Shown: positions 41,689 to 51,130 of the stretch, piece after piece
Numbering within the stretch: the stretch's first letter is position 1
Layout: each line of letters begins with the position of its first letter
Assembly: GCF_018613835.1 (NCBI RefSeq)
Contig: NZ_JAGGPM010000013.1
Coordinates: forward strand, 1-64,000
Source of the DNA: Arthrobacter sp. ISL-5
GTDB lineage: Bacteria; Actinomycetota; Actinomycetes; Actinomycetales; Micrococcaceae
Direction: 5' to 3'
DNA: 64,000 nt
Notes under the pieces: generated by a model
The model's input: only the letters and a program-made list of their open reading frames with translations
Told to the model about the DNA's origin: nothing
Database searches by the model: none
Translations under genes and position numbers: made by a program

Positions 41689-42480
41689 ATGGCAATGACC
41701 GCACGACAGCGAGCCAGAGTAAGTCTTTACGTCCAGGCCGGGATATTCGTCGTGGCCATGGCCGCGCTGATCCTGGCCACCGACTGGAAGACCGTCACGG
41801 ACAACGTCTTCAACTTCGGCAAGATCGGTCCGATGTTCCCGGACATCATCCTGATCGGCCTGAAGAACACCCTGATCTACACCTTCCTCGGGTTCATCGT
41901 CGGCCTCTCCGGGGGTCTCCTGCTGGCCCTCATGAAGCTCTCCACCTTCCCGCTGTACCGCTGGATCGCCACCGGCTATATCGAGTTCTTCCGCGGAATC
42001 CCGGCCCTGCTGGTGTTCATCGCCTTCGGCTACGGCGTTCCGCTCGCGTTCGGCGTCCAGTGGAGCGTGACAGTCGTGGTGATGGTGTCGCTGGGCATGG
42101 TGGCGGCCGCTTACATCGCAGAGACGCTCCGCGCCGGCCTGCAGGCGGTGCCCAAGGGCCAAATGGAGGCCGCGCGGTCCCTCGGCATGCCGATGTGGCG
42201 GTCGATGGTCACGATCGTCATCCCGCAAGCCTTCAGGATCGTCCTTCCGCCGCTGACCAACGAGGTTATCCTGCTGACCAAGGACTCCTCGCTGATCTAC
42301 GTGCTGGGCCTCACCGCCTCGCAGTACGAGCTCACCAAGTTCGGCCGCGACGGCATCTCCAGCCTCGGCGCAGGGCTCACCCCGCTCCTCGTAGCCGGTG
42401 CGTTCTACCTCGTGGTGACCATCCCGCTGAGCCTCCTGGCCCGGAAGTTCGAAAGCCGCTCCGCGCGGACCAAGCGTTAG
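41689..42480 (+). CDS. Amino-acid ABC transporter permease
   Basis: 263 aa, HisM/GlnP-type permease with about five helices. The EAA loop reads AETLRAGLQAVPKGQMEAARSLGMPMW, and YIEFFRGIPALLVF and LTKDSSLIYVLG are typical. It is 97 nt after the binding protein and 12 nt before the ATPase gene. Confidence 0.92.
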   Translation: MAMTARQRARVSLYVQAGIFVVAMAALILATDWKTVTDNVFNFGKIGPMFPDIILIGLKNTLIYTFLGFIVGLSGGLLLALMKLSTFPLYRWIATGYIEFFRGIPALLVFIAFGYGVPLAFGVQWSVTVVVMVSLGMVAAAYIAETLRAGLQAVPKGQMEAARSLGMPMWRSMVTIVIPQAFRIVLPPLTNEVILLTKDSSLIYVLGLTASQYELTKFGRDGISSLGAGLTPLLVAGAFYLVVTIPLSLLARKFESRSARTKR

Positions 42481-42492
42481 GCAGAGAAGTCA

Positions 42493-43296
42493 ATGAACGA
42501 CGTCGTAATTCCCTCCCGCAACCACACCGGGCCTGTCCACGCCGCCGGGGTTTCCATCAAGGACCTGCGCAAGTCGTACGGCTCCAACGAGGTCCTCAAG
42601 GGCATCAGCCTGGACGTTGCCCCGGGCGCGGTTGTCTGCCTGATCGGCCCGTCCGGTTCCGGCAAGTCCACGCTGCTGCGGTGCGTCAACCTGCTTGAGC
42701 AGCCCAACGAAGGCACCATCCATGTGGGCGGCTTCGAGGCCACGGACCTCGACGTGGACATCGACAAGATGCGCCGCAAGGTGGGCATGGTGTTCCAGCA
42801 GTTCAACCTGTTCCCGCACCTGAACGCGCTGCGCAACTGCACCATCGCGCAGACCAAGGTACTCAAGCGCTCCCAGGCCGCGGCGGACAAGGTGGCCCAG
42901 GCCAACCTCGACCGCGTGGGTCTGGGGCACCTCGCGGACCGCTTCCCTGACCAGTTGTCCGGCGGCCAGCAGCAGCGCGTGGCCATTGCCCGCGCTCTGA
43001 GCATGGACCCTGAGCTGATGCTCTTCGACGAGCCCACCTCGGCCCTGGACCCGGAGACGGTGGGCGACGTGCTCTCCGTCATGCGGAACCTGGCCAAGGA
43101 AGGCATGACCATGCTGGTGGTCACGCACGAGATGGGCTTCGCCCGCGAAGTGGCCGACCGTGTGGTCTTCATGGACGGCGGCGTGGTGGTGGAGGAAGGC
43201 GTGGCCGAACGTGTCATCAGCAACCCCACGCAGGGCCGCACCAAGGAGTTCCTCAAGCGCGTGCTGGACCCGACGCACATCGAGATCTCGGAGTAG
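42493..43296 (+). CDS. Amino-acid ABC transporter ATP-binding protein
   Basis: 267 aa, GlnQ-type. Walker [15 protein letters not shown]-loop [10 protein letters not shown], signature [15 protein letters not shown], Walker [15 protein letters not shown] and switch VVTHEMGFA. The first 22 residues precede the domain. Last gene of the three-gene transporter, followed by a textbook terminator. Confidence 0.94.
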   Translation: MNDVVIPSRNHTGPVHAAGVSIKDLRKSYGSNEVLKGISLDVAPGAVVCLIGPSGSGKSTLLRCVNLLEQPNEGTIHVGGFEATDLDVDIDKMRRKVGMVFQQFNLFPHLNALRNCTIAQTKVLKRSQAAADKVAQANLDRVGLGHLADRFPDQLSGGQQQRVAIARALSMDPELMLFDEPTSALDPETVGDVLSVMRNLAKEGMTMLVVTHEMGFAREVADRVVFMDGGVVVEEGVAERVISNPTQGRTKEFLKRVLDPTHIEISE

Positions 43297-43320
43297 GTTT
43301 CCTTTTTCCGCGCCGTTTTC

Positions 43321-43362
43321 GGACAGCCGCTACGTGGATCCACGTAGCGGCTGTCCGTTTTT
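43321..43362 (+). terminator. Terminator of the amino-acid transporter operon
   Basis: A perfect 36-bp palindrome centred on GGATCC (arms GGACAGCCGCTACGT) is followed by GTTTTT. Confidence 0.85.
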
Positions 43363-43396
43363 GTAGCGAATTCGGTGATGGGGCGCAGGCTCACCC

Positions 43397-44341
43397 TCAA
43401 CACGAGGGCCGCCTCAACCGTGGTACCCCGGCCAGATCGAGGAAGACCGCAAACTTCCTCGGGTCCGCCAGGTCAGACCACGTCCATCGGATGACACGGC
43501 GGCCGGTGGCGCGTATGCGGTCCTCCCGGCGCTTTTCGTCGATCACCACCTGCGACGTGGATCGTCCCCGCAAGTACTCGTCCTTCTGGTACTTGACCAT
43601 GCCGTCGAACTCTCCGGCCAGACCGTCCTCCGGCCACTCAAAATCAAGGTAGCCAGCAAGCCCGCTGGCATCGCGGATCTCCGACTGCAGCATGGGTGGT
43701 TTGAAGCCCGCAAGGTGCATCAAGGCCCGGCTCAGCGATTCCCCTGGTGACCCCGCCGCAGGATCAGCAAATTCCAAGGCAGCCTGGATTCGCCGCACGG
43801 CTGCATCGCTATACGGTGCCAATGCCGCCGCGAGCTCGTGTTTGGTCACCGCCTGCAGGCCACGCGGCCGGTCCGGTTTCAAAACATGGTCAAACGCCAC
43901 GACGGCCTGCTCGAATGACCCGAAGGCGGCCAGATCAAGCACAGTCCTGGTTCGGCTGGTGACAAGGAGGCCGGACCGCTCTTCGATCTCCAAGGATTCG
44001 GTGTCCACACGATGCCGGCGGACCCCGGCACGGGAGCGCCCGCCGCGGCCGTCGCCGGTACAGGCGTGGACCAGCGTGTGAGTGCCCAGCAACGGGACGC
44101 CCCACACACACGCAGCAGACTGCCGGCAGAATACGGTGGTGCTCCGCAGCGTGGATGCGGCCGCCTGGATCAACATCGGGTACCGTTCCCAGGCCGTCAG
44201 GGCCCGCCACTCCGCGGCTGGCACGTACACGCCCTGCCGGATTCTGCTGAGCTCGCCGGCAGCTTGGAGCCGTGCCAATTGCCGGGCATCGCGGCCCAGC
44301 TTGGCATATTCGCTGGTGAGGATCAGGGTTGATTGCGGCAT
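43397..44341 (-). CDS. AbiEi-like / endonuclease-fold protein, second copy type
   Basis: 314 aa. The N-terminus (DARQLARLQAAGELSRIRQGVYV) is the AbiEi-type winged-helix start, and the central SGLLVTSRTRTVLDLAAFGSFEQAVVAFDHVLK block is common to this family. The C-terminus YLDFEWPEDGLAGEFDGMVKY and EKRREDRIRATGRRVIRWTW resembles PD-(D/E)XK folds. It shares architecture, not close sequence, with the protein at 34590. ATG 44341 is chosen at the conserved start; upstream codons to 44440 are doubtful. No toxin gene is adjacent. Confidence 0.6.
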   Translation of the reverse strand: MPQSTLILTSEYAKLGRDARQLARLQAAGELSRIRQGVYVPAAEWRALTAWERYPMLIQAAASTLRSTTVFCRQSAACVWGVPLLGTHTLVHACTGDGRGGRSRAGVRRHRVDTESLEIEERSGLLVTSRTRTVLDLAAFGSFEQAVVAFDHVLKPDRPRGLQAVTKHELAAALAPYSDAAVRRIQAALEFADPAAGSPGESLSRALMHLAGFKPPMLQSEIRDASGLAGYLDFEWPEDGLAGEFDGMVKYQKDEYLRGRSTSQVVIDEKRREDRIRATGRRVIRWTWSDLADPRKFAVFLDLAGVPRLRRPSC

Positions 44342-44492
44342 GCTTCGATGCTTGCGCCGCATTCGTGCAATGAACACCGGCGACAGGCCGTATGTGGACA
44401 AGCTCGCACCGGAATCCGCGGCGATTCCGGACATCCGCACCTCGGATCCGGGGCGCGGATGTCCGAAACCGGTGCGGATCTTCGCGAAGACG

Positions 44493-46361
44493 CTACTCCG
44501 CCAGCACTCCCGCCACGGCTGCGCTTACCGCCGCCTTGATCCGCCGATGCAGGGCCCGCAGCTCGGACCGGTCCGTGCGCACCTCAATGATGGTGCGGCC
44601 CGCGAACGGCGCGGCAAGCGCCTCGGCGAGTCCCGCCGTCGTACTTACCGAGCAATGCCCGACGCCGTACGCTGCGGCGAGTGCCGCGATGTCCACTGAG
44701 TGGGGAGTGCCGAAGAGGCGTTCGACGGCGTCTCCGTAGCCGCCTGCCTCGGCCACCGCGCCGTGCTCCAGGAGGCTGAAGATGGCTCCGCCGGAGTCGT
44801 TGAGCACCACCATGCGGAGCTGCGGCTCGCTCTCCCCGGCGCCGAGGAGGAGGCCGCCGGCGTCGTGCAGGAACGTGAGGTCACCGAGAAGCAGGGTGGT
44901 TTCCTGGCGGCCGCCGAGCGCGATGCCCGTGGCGGTGGAGATGGTGCCGTCGATCCCGGCGAGGCCGCGGTTGGCGAAGACGGTGGCGGCGGGTTCGGGA
45001 GCGGGCTGGCCGGCGAGGTCGACGTCGCGGATGCCGTTGGAGGAACCGAGGACCAGCTGGCCGCGGGAGTGCTGCCAGACGACGGCGGCCACGGACGGGC
45101 CGGTTGCTGCGTCGGCCGTGGCGAGCACGCCGTCGAGGGCGTGCTGGGCAGCGGCGCCGGCGAGCAGCCAGGCATCAAGCCACGCCGAGGAGCCGCGCCC
45201 CGCGAATTCCGCCAGTTCGGTCAGGCTCGCGATCGGGGTTTCGCGGCGCCGGCCGGGCTCGTACCAGGCCACGGGAACGGGCTCGTAGAGGGCTGCAGGG
45301 ACGTCTGCCCGTGCCAGCAGCGCCGAGACGGGCCGCGAAAGCGTGGGGCGGCCGAAGACCACGACGCGTTCGATCGGCATGACCGAGTCCGGTCCGAAGT
45401 GCTCTAGGAGCAGCCGGTAGGGACCCACGGCGTTCGGGCCGAAGCGTGAGTTGGACGACGGCTCGGCAAGAAGCGGCAGGCCGTGGGCGCGGGCGAAGGC
45501 TTCGGCGACCGGCCCGGCGTCGTGCCCGGCGAGGACCACGGTGCGCAGCTCCGGAAGGTCGGCCGTGGTGTGGGTCAGCGTCATGGTAAGCGGCTCGGTT
45601 GCGATCCGGAACGTGCCGCGGCCGTGTTGCTCCGGCAGCCGCTCCCCCGCCTCGGGAACCAGCGGATCCCGGAAGGCGAGATTGAGCTGGACGGGCCCGG
45701 GCGGCGTGTCCTCGAAGACCCCGGTGGCTGCGGCCAGGGCCGTATCGACGGCGCGCTGCGGGCTGTCGCCGGCGGGAACATCGACGGCGAAACGCACGTG
45801 CTCGCCGAAGAGGTCCAGCTGGATGGTGGTCTGGTTGGCGCCGGTTCCGCGGAGCTCCTCCGGCCGGTCGGCCGAAACCACCACGAGCGGCACGGCGGCA
45901 TGGTTGGCTTCCATGACTGCCGGCAGAAGATTTCCGACGGCGGTCCCCGAGGTGGTCAGCACAGCCACCGGAGCTCCGGTCGCCAGGGCGAGGCCCAGTG
46001 CGGTGAAGCCGGCCGAGCGCTCGTCGATCCGGACCAGTAGCTCCACCTTCCCAGCAGCCGACGCCTCGGCCAGCGCGTACGCCATGGGCGCGGAGCGCGA
46101 CCCCGGCGCAAGCACAACAAAGCGGACGCCGCCGTCGAGCAGTGCCGCGACCGCAATCCGGGCCGCACCCAGCGAGGTCAGCGTGTGCTGCGGGCCGGCG
46201 GCGGGGTGGCTGATGGTGTCCGCGGAGGCGTTGACAGGGCTGTCCGCGTCGCTGTGTGCGTTCGAGTCGGCTGGGCCGCCCGTGGGGTCGCCTTCGGAAA
46301 GCGGGGCATCATCGGCTGCTGCATAGGCGTTGAGCGGGTCCAGCGGGTTCTCAGAAGTCAC
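44493..46361 (-). CDS. menD: 2-Succinyl-5-enolpyruvyl-6-hydroxy-3-cyclohexene-1-carboxylate synthase
   Basis: About 622 aa ThDP enzyme. The core starts near residue 60 with RIAVAALLDGGVRFVVLAPGSRSAPMAYAL; the ThDP glutamate lies in RIDERSAGFTALGLA, TSGTAVGNLLPAVMEA and SADRPEELRGTGANQTT follow, and LLLGDLTFLHDAGGLL is the cofactor-binding motif. It joins isochorismate to 2-oxoglutarate in menaquinone synthesis. The first 58 residues are an unusual Asp/Ala/Ser-rich extension. GTG 46361 has GGGAG 9 nt upstream. It is alone, 4 kb from menF. Confidence 0.92.
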   Translation of the reverse strand: MTSENPLDPLNAYAAADDAPLSEGDPTGGPADSNAHSDADSPVNASADTISHPAAGPQHTLTSLGAARIAVAALLDGGVRFVVLAPGSRSAPMAYALAEASAAGKVELLVRIDERSAGFTALGLALATGAPVAVLTTSGTAVGNLLPAVMEANHAAVPLVVVSADRPEELRGTGANQTTIQLDLFGEHVRFAVDVPAGDSPQRAVDTALAAATGVFEDTPPGPVQLNLAFRDPLVPEAGERLPEQHGRGTFRIATEPLTMTLTHTTADLPELRTVVLAGHDAGPVAEAFARAHGLPLLAEPSSNSRFGPNAVGPYRLLLEHFGPDSVMPIERVVVFGRPTLSRPVSALLARADVPAALYEPVPVAWYEPGRRRETPIASLTELAEFAGRGSSAWLDAWLLAGAAAQHALDGVLATADAATGPSVAAVVWQHSRGQLVLGSSNGIRDVDLAGQPAPEPAATVFANRGLAGIDGTISTATGIALGGRQETTLLLGDLTFLHDAGGLLLGAGESEPQLRMVVLNDSGGAIFSLLEHGAVAEAGGYGDAVERLFGTPHSVDIAALAAAYGVGHCSVSTTAGLAEALAAPFAGRTIIEVRTDRSELRALHRRIKAAVSAAVAGVLAE

Positions 46362-46383
46362 CAATCCAGTCTCCCATCAACCA

Positions 46384-46527
46384 AACGCTCTCTCACATCC
46401 CGCCGCCCAACCCACAACGCTCTCTCACTTCCCGCCGCCCAGACATTGAAGGTGAGAGAGCGTCTCAAGAAGACCCGCAGGAAGTGAGAGAGCGTCCCTG
46501 AAAAACACACAGGATGTGAGAGAGCGT
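46384..46527. repeat. GAGAGAGCGT repeat array, copy 1
   Basis: Five copies of an AACGCTCTCTCACTTCCTGC-like unit: two forward (46384, 46416) and three inverted (about 46451, 46477, 46510), with forward and inverted copies able to pair. It fills the gap between menD and the LacI gene. Confidence 0.8.
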
Positions 46528-46542
46528 GGCAGGGAGGGCGCG

Positions 46543-46558
46543 GCTCACACGAGTTAGG
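46543..46558 (+). promoter_or_regulatory. LacI-type operator O3 before the regulator gene
   Basis: GCTCACACGAGTTAGG matches 13 of 16 positions of the palindrome CCTAACACGTGTTAGG found before the transporter operon. It suggests that the regulator represses itself. Confidence 0.5.
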
Positions 46559-46602
46559 TAAACTGCAGCAAAGCAGTGATTTAGCACCCAGAGGAACAGC
46601 CC

Positions 46603-47703
46603 ATGAACCGCAAGGCCACCGCACTGGACGTCGCCAAGCTGGCGGGTGTCTCGCGTAGCGCTGTGTCGCTCGTGCTCAACGGGCGGGGGGACGGCAATGT
46701 TGCACTGGAAAGCCAGCAGCGCATCCGGGAAGCAGCGGCGGCCCTCAACTACTCGCCGAACAAGATTGCCCTGAGCCTGCGCAACCAGCAGTCGCGGGTC
46801 ATCGGGATCGTGTCGGACCTGGGGGTCACCAGCCCGTTCGACGGCAACATCATCGCCGGCGCGGACGCGGTGGCGCGGTCGCACGGCTTTGTCACCGTGG
46901 TGATGGATACGGAATTGGACGAGTCCCGGGACGAAAGCGCCGTGGAAACCCTGCTGGACCGGCAGGTGGACGGGCTCATGTACGTGACGGTGGGCCTGCG
47001 TCCCCTGCACGTGCCCCCGAACATGGCCAGGGTCCCGTCGATCCTGGCCAACTGCTTCGATGACCGCCCCGAAGCCGGCCTTCCCGCTGTCATCCCGGAC
47101 GAGGTCAGGGGCGGACGGGAAGCCGCCGAGCACGTGATGGCCCTCGGCCACCGGGACATTGCCTTCCTCGCCGGCGACTCCCTGACGCCCGCCGCGCCCC
47201 GGCGGATCGAGGGCTACCGCGATGCATTCAAGGCCGCGGGCTTGCCGGTGAACGAGGACCGGGTCCTCCAGGTGGGCTGGGACATCGACGCCGGATTCCA
47301 CGGCGCCATGAAACTCCTCGACGGCGTGGAACCGTCCACCCGCCCCACCGCGATCCTGTGCGCCAACGACCGCCTCGCCATCGGCGTCGTGCTGGCCTGC
47401 TACCGGCTGGGGCTGAACGTCCCGCAGGACGTGTCCGTCATGGGCTACGACGACGAATTCCGCGTCGCCAAGGCCATGGTCCCGGCGCTCAGCACCATGG
47501 CCCTTCCGCTCCGGGAGATGGGGGCGGCGGCCATGACGGCTCTGCTCGCCGAGGTGGAGGCGTCGCCGAGCGGAAAGAACGACGACGGCGGCGCGGGTGC
47601 CGGCCCCGGTGCCAGCGCTGAGCCCGCGACCAGCGCTGAGACGATGGTTCCGTGCCGGCTGGTGGTCCGGGATTCCACGGGCCCCGTCCCGGCCGGGCGC
47701 TGA
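46603..47703 (+). CDS. LacI-family repressor of the fructan/sucrose cassette
   Basis: 366 aa. The helix-turn-helix ALDVAKLAGVSRSAVSLVLNGRG starts at residue 6 and a hinge with NKIALSLR follows. The periplasmic-binding-like sensor domain covers about 60-325 (VIGIVSDLGVTSPFDGNI, MGYDDEFRVAKAMVPALST). A low-complexity Gly/Ala/Pro/Glu stretch (about 325-348) sits before the end. AGAGGA precedes the ATG by 7 nt. It converges on the GH32 gene and is the probable owner of the three CCTAACACGTGTTAGG-type operators; inducer unknown, likely a fructose-containing sugar. Confidence 0.88.
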   Translation: MNRKATALDVAKLAGVSRSAVSLVLNGRGDGNVALESQQRIREAAAALNYSPNKIALSLRNQQSRVIGIVSDLGVTSPFDGNIIAGADAVARSHGFVTVVMDTELDESRDESAVETLLDRQVDGLMYVTVGLRPLHVPPNMARVPSILANCFDDRPEAGLPAVIPDEVRGGREAAEHVMALGHRDIAFLAGDSLTPAAPRRIEGYRDAFKAAGLPVNEDRVLQVGWDIDAGFHGAMKLLDGVEPSTRPTAILCANDRLAIGVVLACYRLGLNVPQDVSVMGYDDEFRVAKAMVPALSTMALPLREMGAAAMTALLAEVEASPSGKNDDGGAGAGPGASAEPATSAETMVPCRLVVRDSTGPVPAGR

Positions 47704-47731
47704 CGCCCGGACGGCTCCAAGACTTCCGGGC
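47704..47731. terminator. Short bidirectional terminator
   Basis: CGCCCGGA and TCCGGGCT arms fill the 28-nt gap between the convergent LacI and GH32 genes. Confidence 0.5.
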
Positions 47732-49198
47732 TCAGCCCTGGGCTGACGGCTGCTTCAGTTCCCAGACGTCCGCCGTGGCGCCGGACGGAAGGTGCAGCTG
47801 CCACTGCTCCCCCGCAGCCGGGTAAGCGCGCAGCGTCGTGGCCACCGAACCGGTCCGGTAGACCTCCACCAGCGAGGCATCCACGAAGACCCGCAGTTCA
47901 TCCCCCGGTGCGATGGTTCCGCTGAAGACCGTCTGGCGGCTGCCGTCCCCCACGAGCAGGAGTTCGACGGCGGTGTTCCCGCTAGTGCCCGCCGCGTCAC
48001 CAGACCCGGTCCCGCCAGCGGTCACCAAGGCTTCAGCAAACGGCGGAAGCACAACGGATCCTCGCACCTGGCTGGCCGTCTGCGCTCCACGGTAGGCGTC
48101 GATTTCGGGGGCCGGGCTGACGGCCAAGGCGCCGTTGACCACCGAGAGTTCACGCGGGAACGTCAGGACCCCGGCCCAGCCGGCGGCGTCAATTTCGTCC
48201 TGGCTCCGGCCGCTGCGTCCGTCGCGGCCCGGGCCTTCATTGGCCCAGCCCCACAGCAGGGCCCGGTCCTCCAGCGCCACGATCTGGGGCGCATAGAAGT
48301 CGCGCCCGAGGTCGGACTTCCCGCCGCCGCGGGCCGTGAACACGGGCAAGCCGGTCTCCGGGTCCTCGGTCAGCGAACCGACCAGGTGGCCCACGCCGTT
48401 GGCGTGTTCGTGCGCGTCGCCTGAGAGCCAGAGCGAGAACATCATGAGCCAGGTTCCCGAATCGCTTGAGTCGCCTGAGGAGGCGCCCGAGTTGCCTGAG
48501 TCAGAAGAGTCCCCGGTGGAATCAGGCACCCGCACCAGCTGCGGGCATTCCCAGATCTCGGCCGGCGTGAACTGCGAAGCCACCGGGTTCTCCGACGTCA
48601 GCCAGATGCCCTGGTACTTCCAGTCGGACAGGTCCTCCACCGTGTACAGGAGCAGTGCGGCGTGCCCGTTGGCGAGGCCGGCACCCTGCATGGCGTACCG
48701 CTTGCCGTTGAAACGGAAGATGAACGGGTCGCGCACCGCGGTGACCTGCCCGTCGTCCGGCATCGAGGCCGCCACGTGGCCGGTCTGCTCCCAATGGACC
48801 AGGTCCTCCGAACCGCGGGCGATGACCACCTGCGAGTGGCCCCCGTCGCCGCGGACGCCCGAGTACGCCGCGGTGGGAACACCGCCGTCGTCCATCACCA
48901 CACCGGTCCAGCAGCCGTACTCATCCGGCCCGCCGTGCTGGGGGCGCAGGGCCACCGGGTGTTCGTCCCAGCGCACCAGGTCGGCGGAGCTCACGTGGCC
49001 CCAGGCGATCCTGTGGTGCCGGGCGGAGTCCGGGTTGTACTGGAAGAACACGTGGTACCGGCCGTTGATGTGGCTGATGCCGTTGGGATCGTTGATCCAG
49101 CCCTGCGCGGGACGCGGGTGGAACCGCGGGAAGGCGGGGTCGGGGTGGGCGGCGGCGACGTCGTCGAAGCGCATGGCGGCGAGGTCCGGGGAGGGCAT
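47732..49198 (-). CDS. GH32 beta-fructosidase (sucrose/fructan hydrolase)
   Basis: 488 aa without a signal peptide, so cytoplasmic. Catalytic motifs: nucleophile in GWINDPNGISHINGRYHVFFQ, transition-state RDPFIF and acid/base WECPQLV. A C-terminal beta-sandwich follows (about 380-480). An Asp/Ser/Gly-rich insert (about 229-247) sits right after the acid/base motif. It should hydrolyse sucrose or short fructans imported by the adjacent ABC transporter. AAAGG lies 6 nt before the ATG. Last gene of the operon. Confidence 0.9.
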   Translation of the reverse strand: MPSPDLAAMRFDDVAAAHPDPAFPRFHPRPAQGWINDPNGISHINGRYHVFFQYNPDSARHHRIAWGHVSSADLVRWDEHPVALRPQHGGPDEYGCWTGVVMDDGGVPTAAYSGVRGDGGHSQVVIARGSEDLVHWEQTGHVAASMPDDGQVTAVRDPFIFRFNGKRYAMQGAGLANGHAALLLYTVEDLSDWKYQGIWLTSENPVASQFTPAEIWECPQLVRVPDSTGDSSDSGNSGASSGDSSDSGTWLMMFSLWLSGDAHEHANGVGHLVGSLTEDPETGLPVFTARGGGKSDLGRDFYAPQIVALEDRALLWGWANEGPGRDGRSGRSQDEIDAAGWAGVLTFPRELSVVNGALAVSPAPEIDAYRGAQTASQVRGSVVLPPFAEALVTAGGTGSGDAAGTSGNTAVELLLVGDGSRQTVFSGTIAPGDELRVFVDASLVEVYRTGSVATTLRAYPAAGEQWQLHLPSGATADVWELKQPSAQG

Positions 49199-49220
49199 GC
49201 GGGGCCTTTCGGTGAGGAGG

Positions 49221-50123
49221 TTATTTTCCGGTGCCGGCCGTGAGGCCGTCCTGGAGTGCGCGCTGGCCGAACATGAAGACCACGAGCGCCGGAATCATGG
49301 ACAGGACCACGCCTGCGAGCACCACGGAGATGCTGCCGGTTCCCAGGTTGCCCTGGAGCGAGACAAGTCCCAGCGGGAGCGTGAAGTTTTGCTCGGAGAT
49401 GGTCAGGATGAGCGGGCGGAAGAACTCGTTCCAGTGGAAGTTGAATGCGAGGATTCCCACGATCGCCATGCCGGGCATCGCCAGCGGTGCATATACGGAA
49501 CGGAACGTCCGCCAGGGCGAGGCGCCGTCGATCGAGGCGGCCTCGGCCAGCTCGGCGGGGAGCCCCATGAAGTACTGGCGCATCAGGAAGGTGCCGAACG
49601 CCGTCGGAATGGCCGGCAGGATCAGCGCCAGCAGCGTGTCGGAGAGGCCCATGCCGCGGATCAGCATGAAGACGGGCACGATCGTGACCTGCACCGGCAC
49701 CATCATGGTGGCCAGCACGATCGAGAAGAGTGCGCCGCGGCCGCGGAACTTCAGGTGCGCGAACGCGTAGCCAGCCATCGCCGCGGACACCATCTGGCCC
49801 ACCGCGATCAGCCCGGTCACCAGGGCGCTGTTGAGGACGAGGAGGAAGATATTCAGCTGCTGGAATACTTCACCGTAGGACGTGAAGTCCGGGTTCCACG
49901 GGAAGAACGACGGCGGCAGCTTGAAGGATTCCGACGGCGACCGCAGGGACGTGGACAGGGTCCACAGCACCGGGCCCAGCGTGAGGGCGGCCGCGATCAG
50001 CAGCAGGACGATGCGGATGGCGAAGTTCCAGCTGAACCTGCGCCGGTTGGGAGACGTTTCCGGGAGGCCTTCGGAAAGCCGGGGGGAATGCCCAGCCAGG
50101 CCGTGGTCTGTTGTGGTTGTCAT
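49221..50123 (-). CDS. Sugar ABC transporter permease, MalG type
   Basis: 300 aa with six helices; the EAA loop reads ELAEAASIDGASPWRTFRSVYAPLAMPG. The first 25 residues are hydrophilic. It begins 8 nt after the MalF-type permease stop. No ATPase gene is present, so a shared MsmK-like ATPase encoded elsewhere must energise the system. Confidence 0.91.
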   Translation of the reverse strand: MTTTTDHGLAGHSPRLSEGLPETSPNRRRFSWNFAIRIVLLLIAAALTLGPVLWTLSTSLRSPSESFKLPPSFFPWNPDFTSYGEVFQQLNIFLLVLNSALVTGLIAVGQMVSAAMAGYAFAHLKFRGRGALFSIVLATMMVPVQVTIVPVFMLIRGMGLSDTLLALILPAIPTAFGTFLMRQYFMGLPAELAEAASIDGASPWRTFRSVYAPLAMPGMAIVGILAFNFHWNEFFRPLILTISEQNFTLPLGLVSLQGNLGTGSISVVLAGVVLSMIPALVVFMFGQRALQDGLTAGTGK

Positions 50124-50131
50124 GGCTGGCC

Positions 50132-51130
50132 TTACTGGTAGAAGACGAATCGTTTGCTGAGCCGGAACTGCGCGGCCGTGATGGCCATGATGATCAGGGT
50201 GAGAAGCACGCCGATGGCGGACGCCTGACCGAACTCGAGGCGCTGGAAGGCCGATTCGAAGATGACCATGACGGCGGTGCGGGTGGAGTCGCCGGGGCCG
50301 CCGCGGGTTAGCACGTATGGCTGGTCGAACACCTGCAGGGCGCTGATGATGGCCATTACCGAGGCCACCAGCGTGGTGGGGCTCAGCAGGGGCAGCGTCA
50401 CGTACAGGTGTTTGCGCCAGCCGGTGGCGCCGTCGATCGAGGCCGCCTCATATGTCTCAACGGGAATGGAGGCCAGGCCGCCGATGAACAGCAGGAAGGA
50501 GAACCCGAAGTTCTGCCACACGTAGACAAAGATCACGACGGCGGCGGACCCGCCCGGTGTGGTCAGCCACGGCACCGCGGGGATGCCCACGAGGGACAGG
50601 AACCAGTTGACCACGCCGAACTGTTCGTTGAAGAGGTACCGCATGAAGATGGAAACCGAGGCCGCGGACAGGATCAGCGGGAAGAAGAAGGCCGAGCGGA
50701 AGAACACGCGCAGCCAGGCCGGCATCTTCTCCTGCACCATGATGGCCAGCGCCAGGGCGAGCCCCAGCTGGAGGGCCACGGCCACCACCACGAACAGGAT
50801 GGTGTTCAGGAAGGACACCCGGACGGTGGGGTCCTGGACCACCTCGGAGAAGTTGTCGAAGCCCACGAAGGTCGGCGCCGAAATGATGTCCCAGTGGAAG
50901 AAGGCAAGGACCACGGAGGCCACGATCGGGATCAGGGTGAACAGGCCCATGCCGAGGATGGTGGGGGCCAGGAAGATCCAGGCAAGCCAGCGCTGGCTCT
51001 GCCGTGACTTGGCGGTGGGTTGGTGCTGGGCCGGGGCGTTGGCGTCAGGCGTCGTCGTTTCGCCGACTGCCCTCTTGCCGGACTGCCTCTTGCCGGACTC
51101 CCCTGCCAGGCGGCGGGTGGTGGTGCTCAT
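50132..51130 (-). CDS. Sugar ABC transporter permease, MalF type
   Basis: 332 aa with six helices after a 45-residue hydrophilic N-terminus; the EAA loop is VETYEAASIDGATGWRKHLYVTLPLL. The ATG overlaps the binding protein stop as ATGA. It pairs with the MalG-type permease. Confidence 0.91.
   Translation of the reverse strand: MSTTTRRLAGESGKRQSGKRAVGETTTPDANAPAQHQPTAKSRQSQRWLAWIFLAPTILGMGLFTLIPIVASVVLAFFHWDIISAPTFVGFDNFSEVVQDPTVRVSFLNTILFVVVAVALQLGLALALAIMVQEKMPAWLRVFFRSAFFFPLILSAASVSIFMRYLFNEQFGVVNWFLSLVGIPAVPWLTTPGGSAAVVIFVYVWQNFGFSFLLFIGGLASIPVETYEAASIDGATGWRKHLYVTLPLLSPTTLVASVMAIISALQVFDQPYVLTRGGPGDSTRTAVMVIFESAFQRLEFGQASAIGVLLTLIIMAITAAQFRLSKRFVFYQ

Noticed and set aside
48336-50141. A 601-codon plus-strand frame across GH32 and the MalG-type permease
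   Set aside because: Antisense shadow of two clear genes; Arg/His/Gln-rich with no family match.
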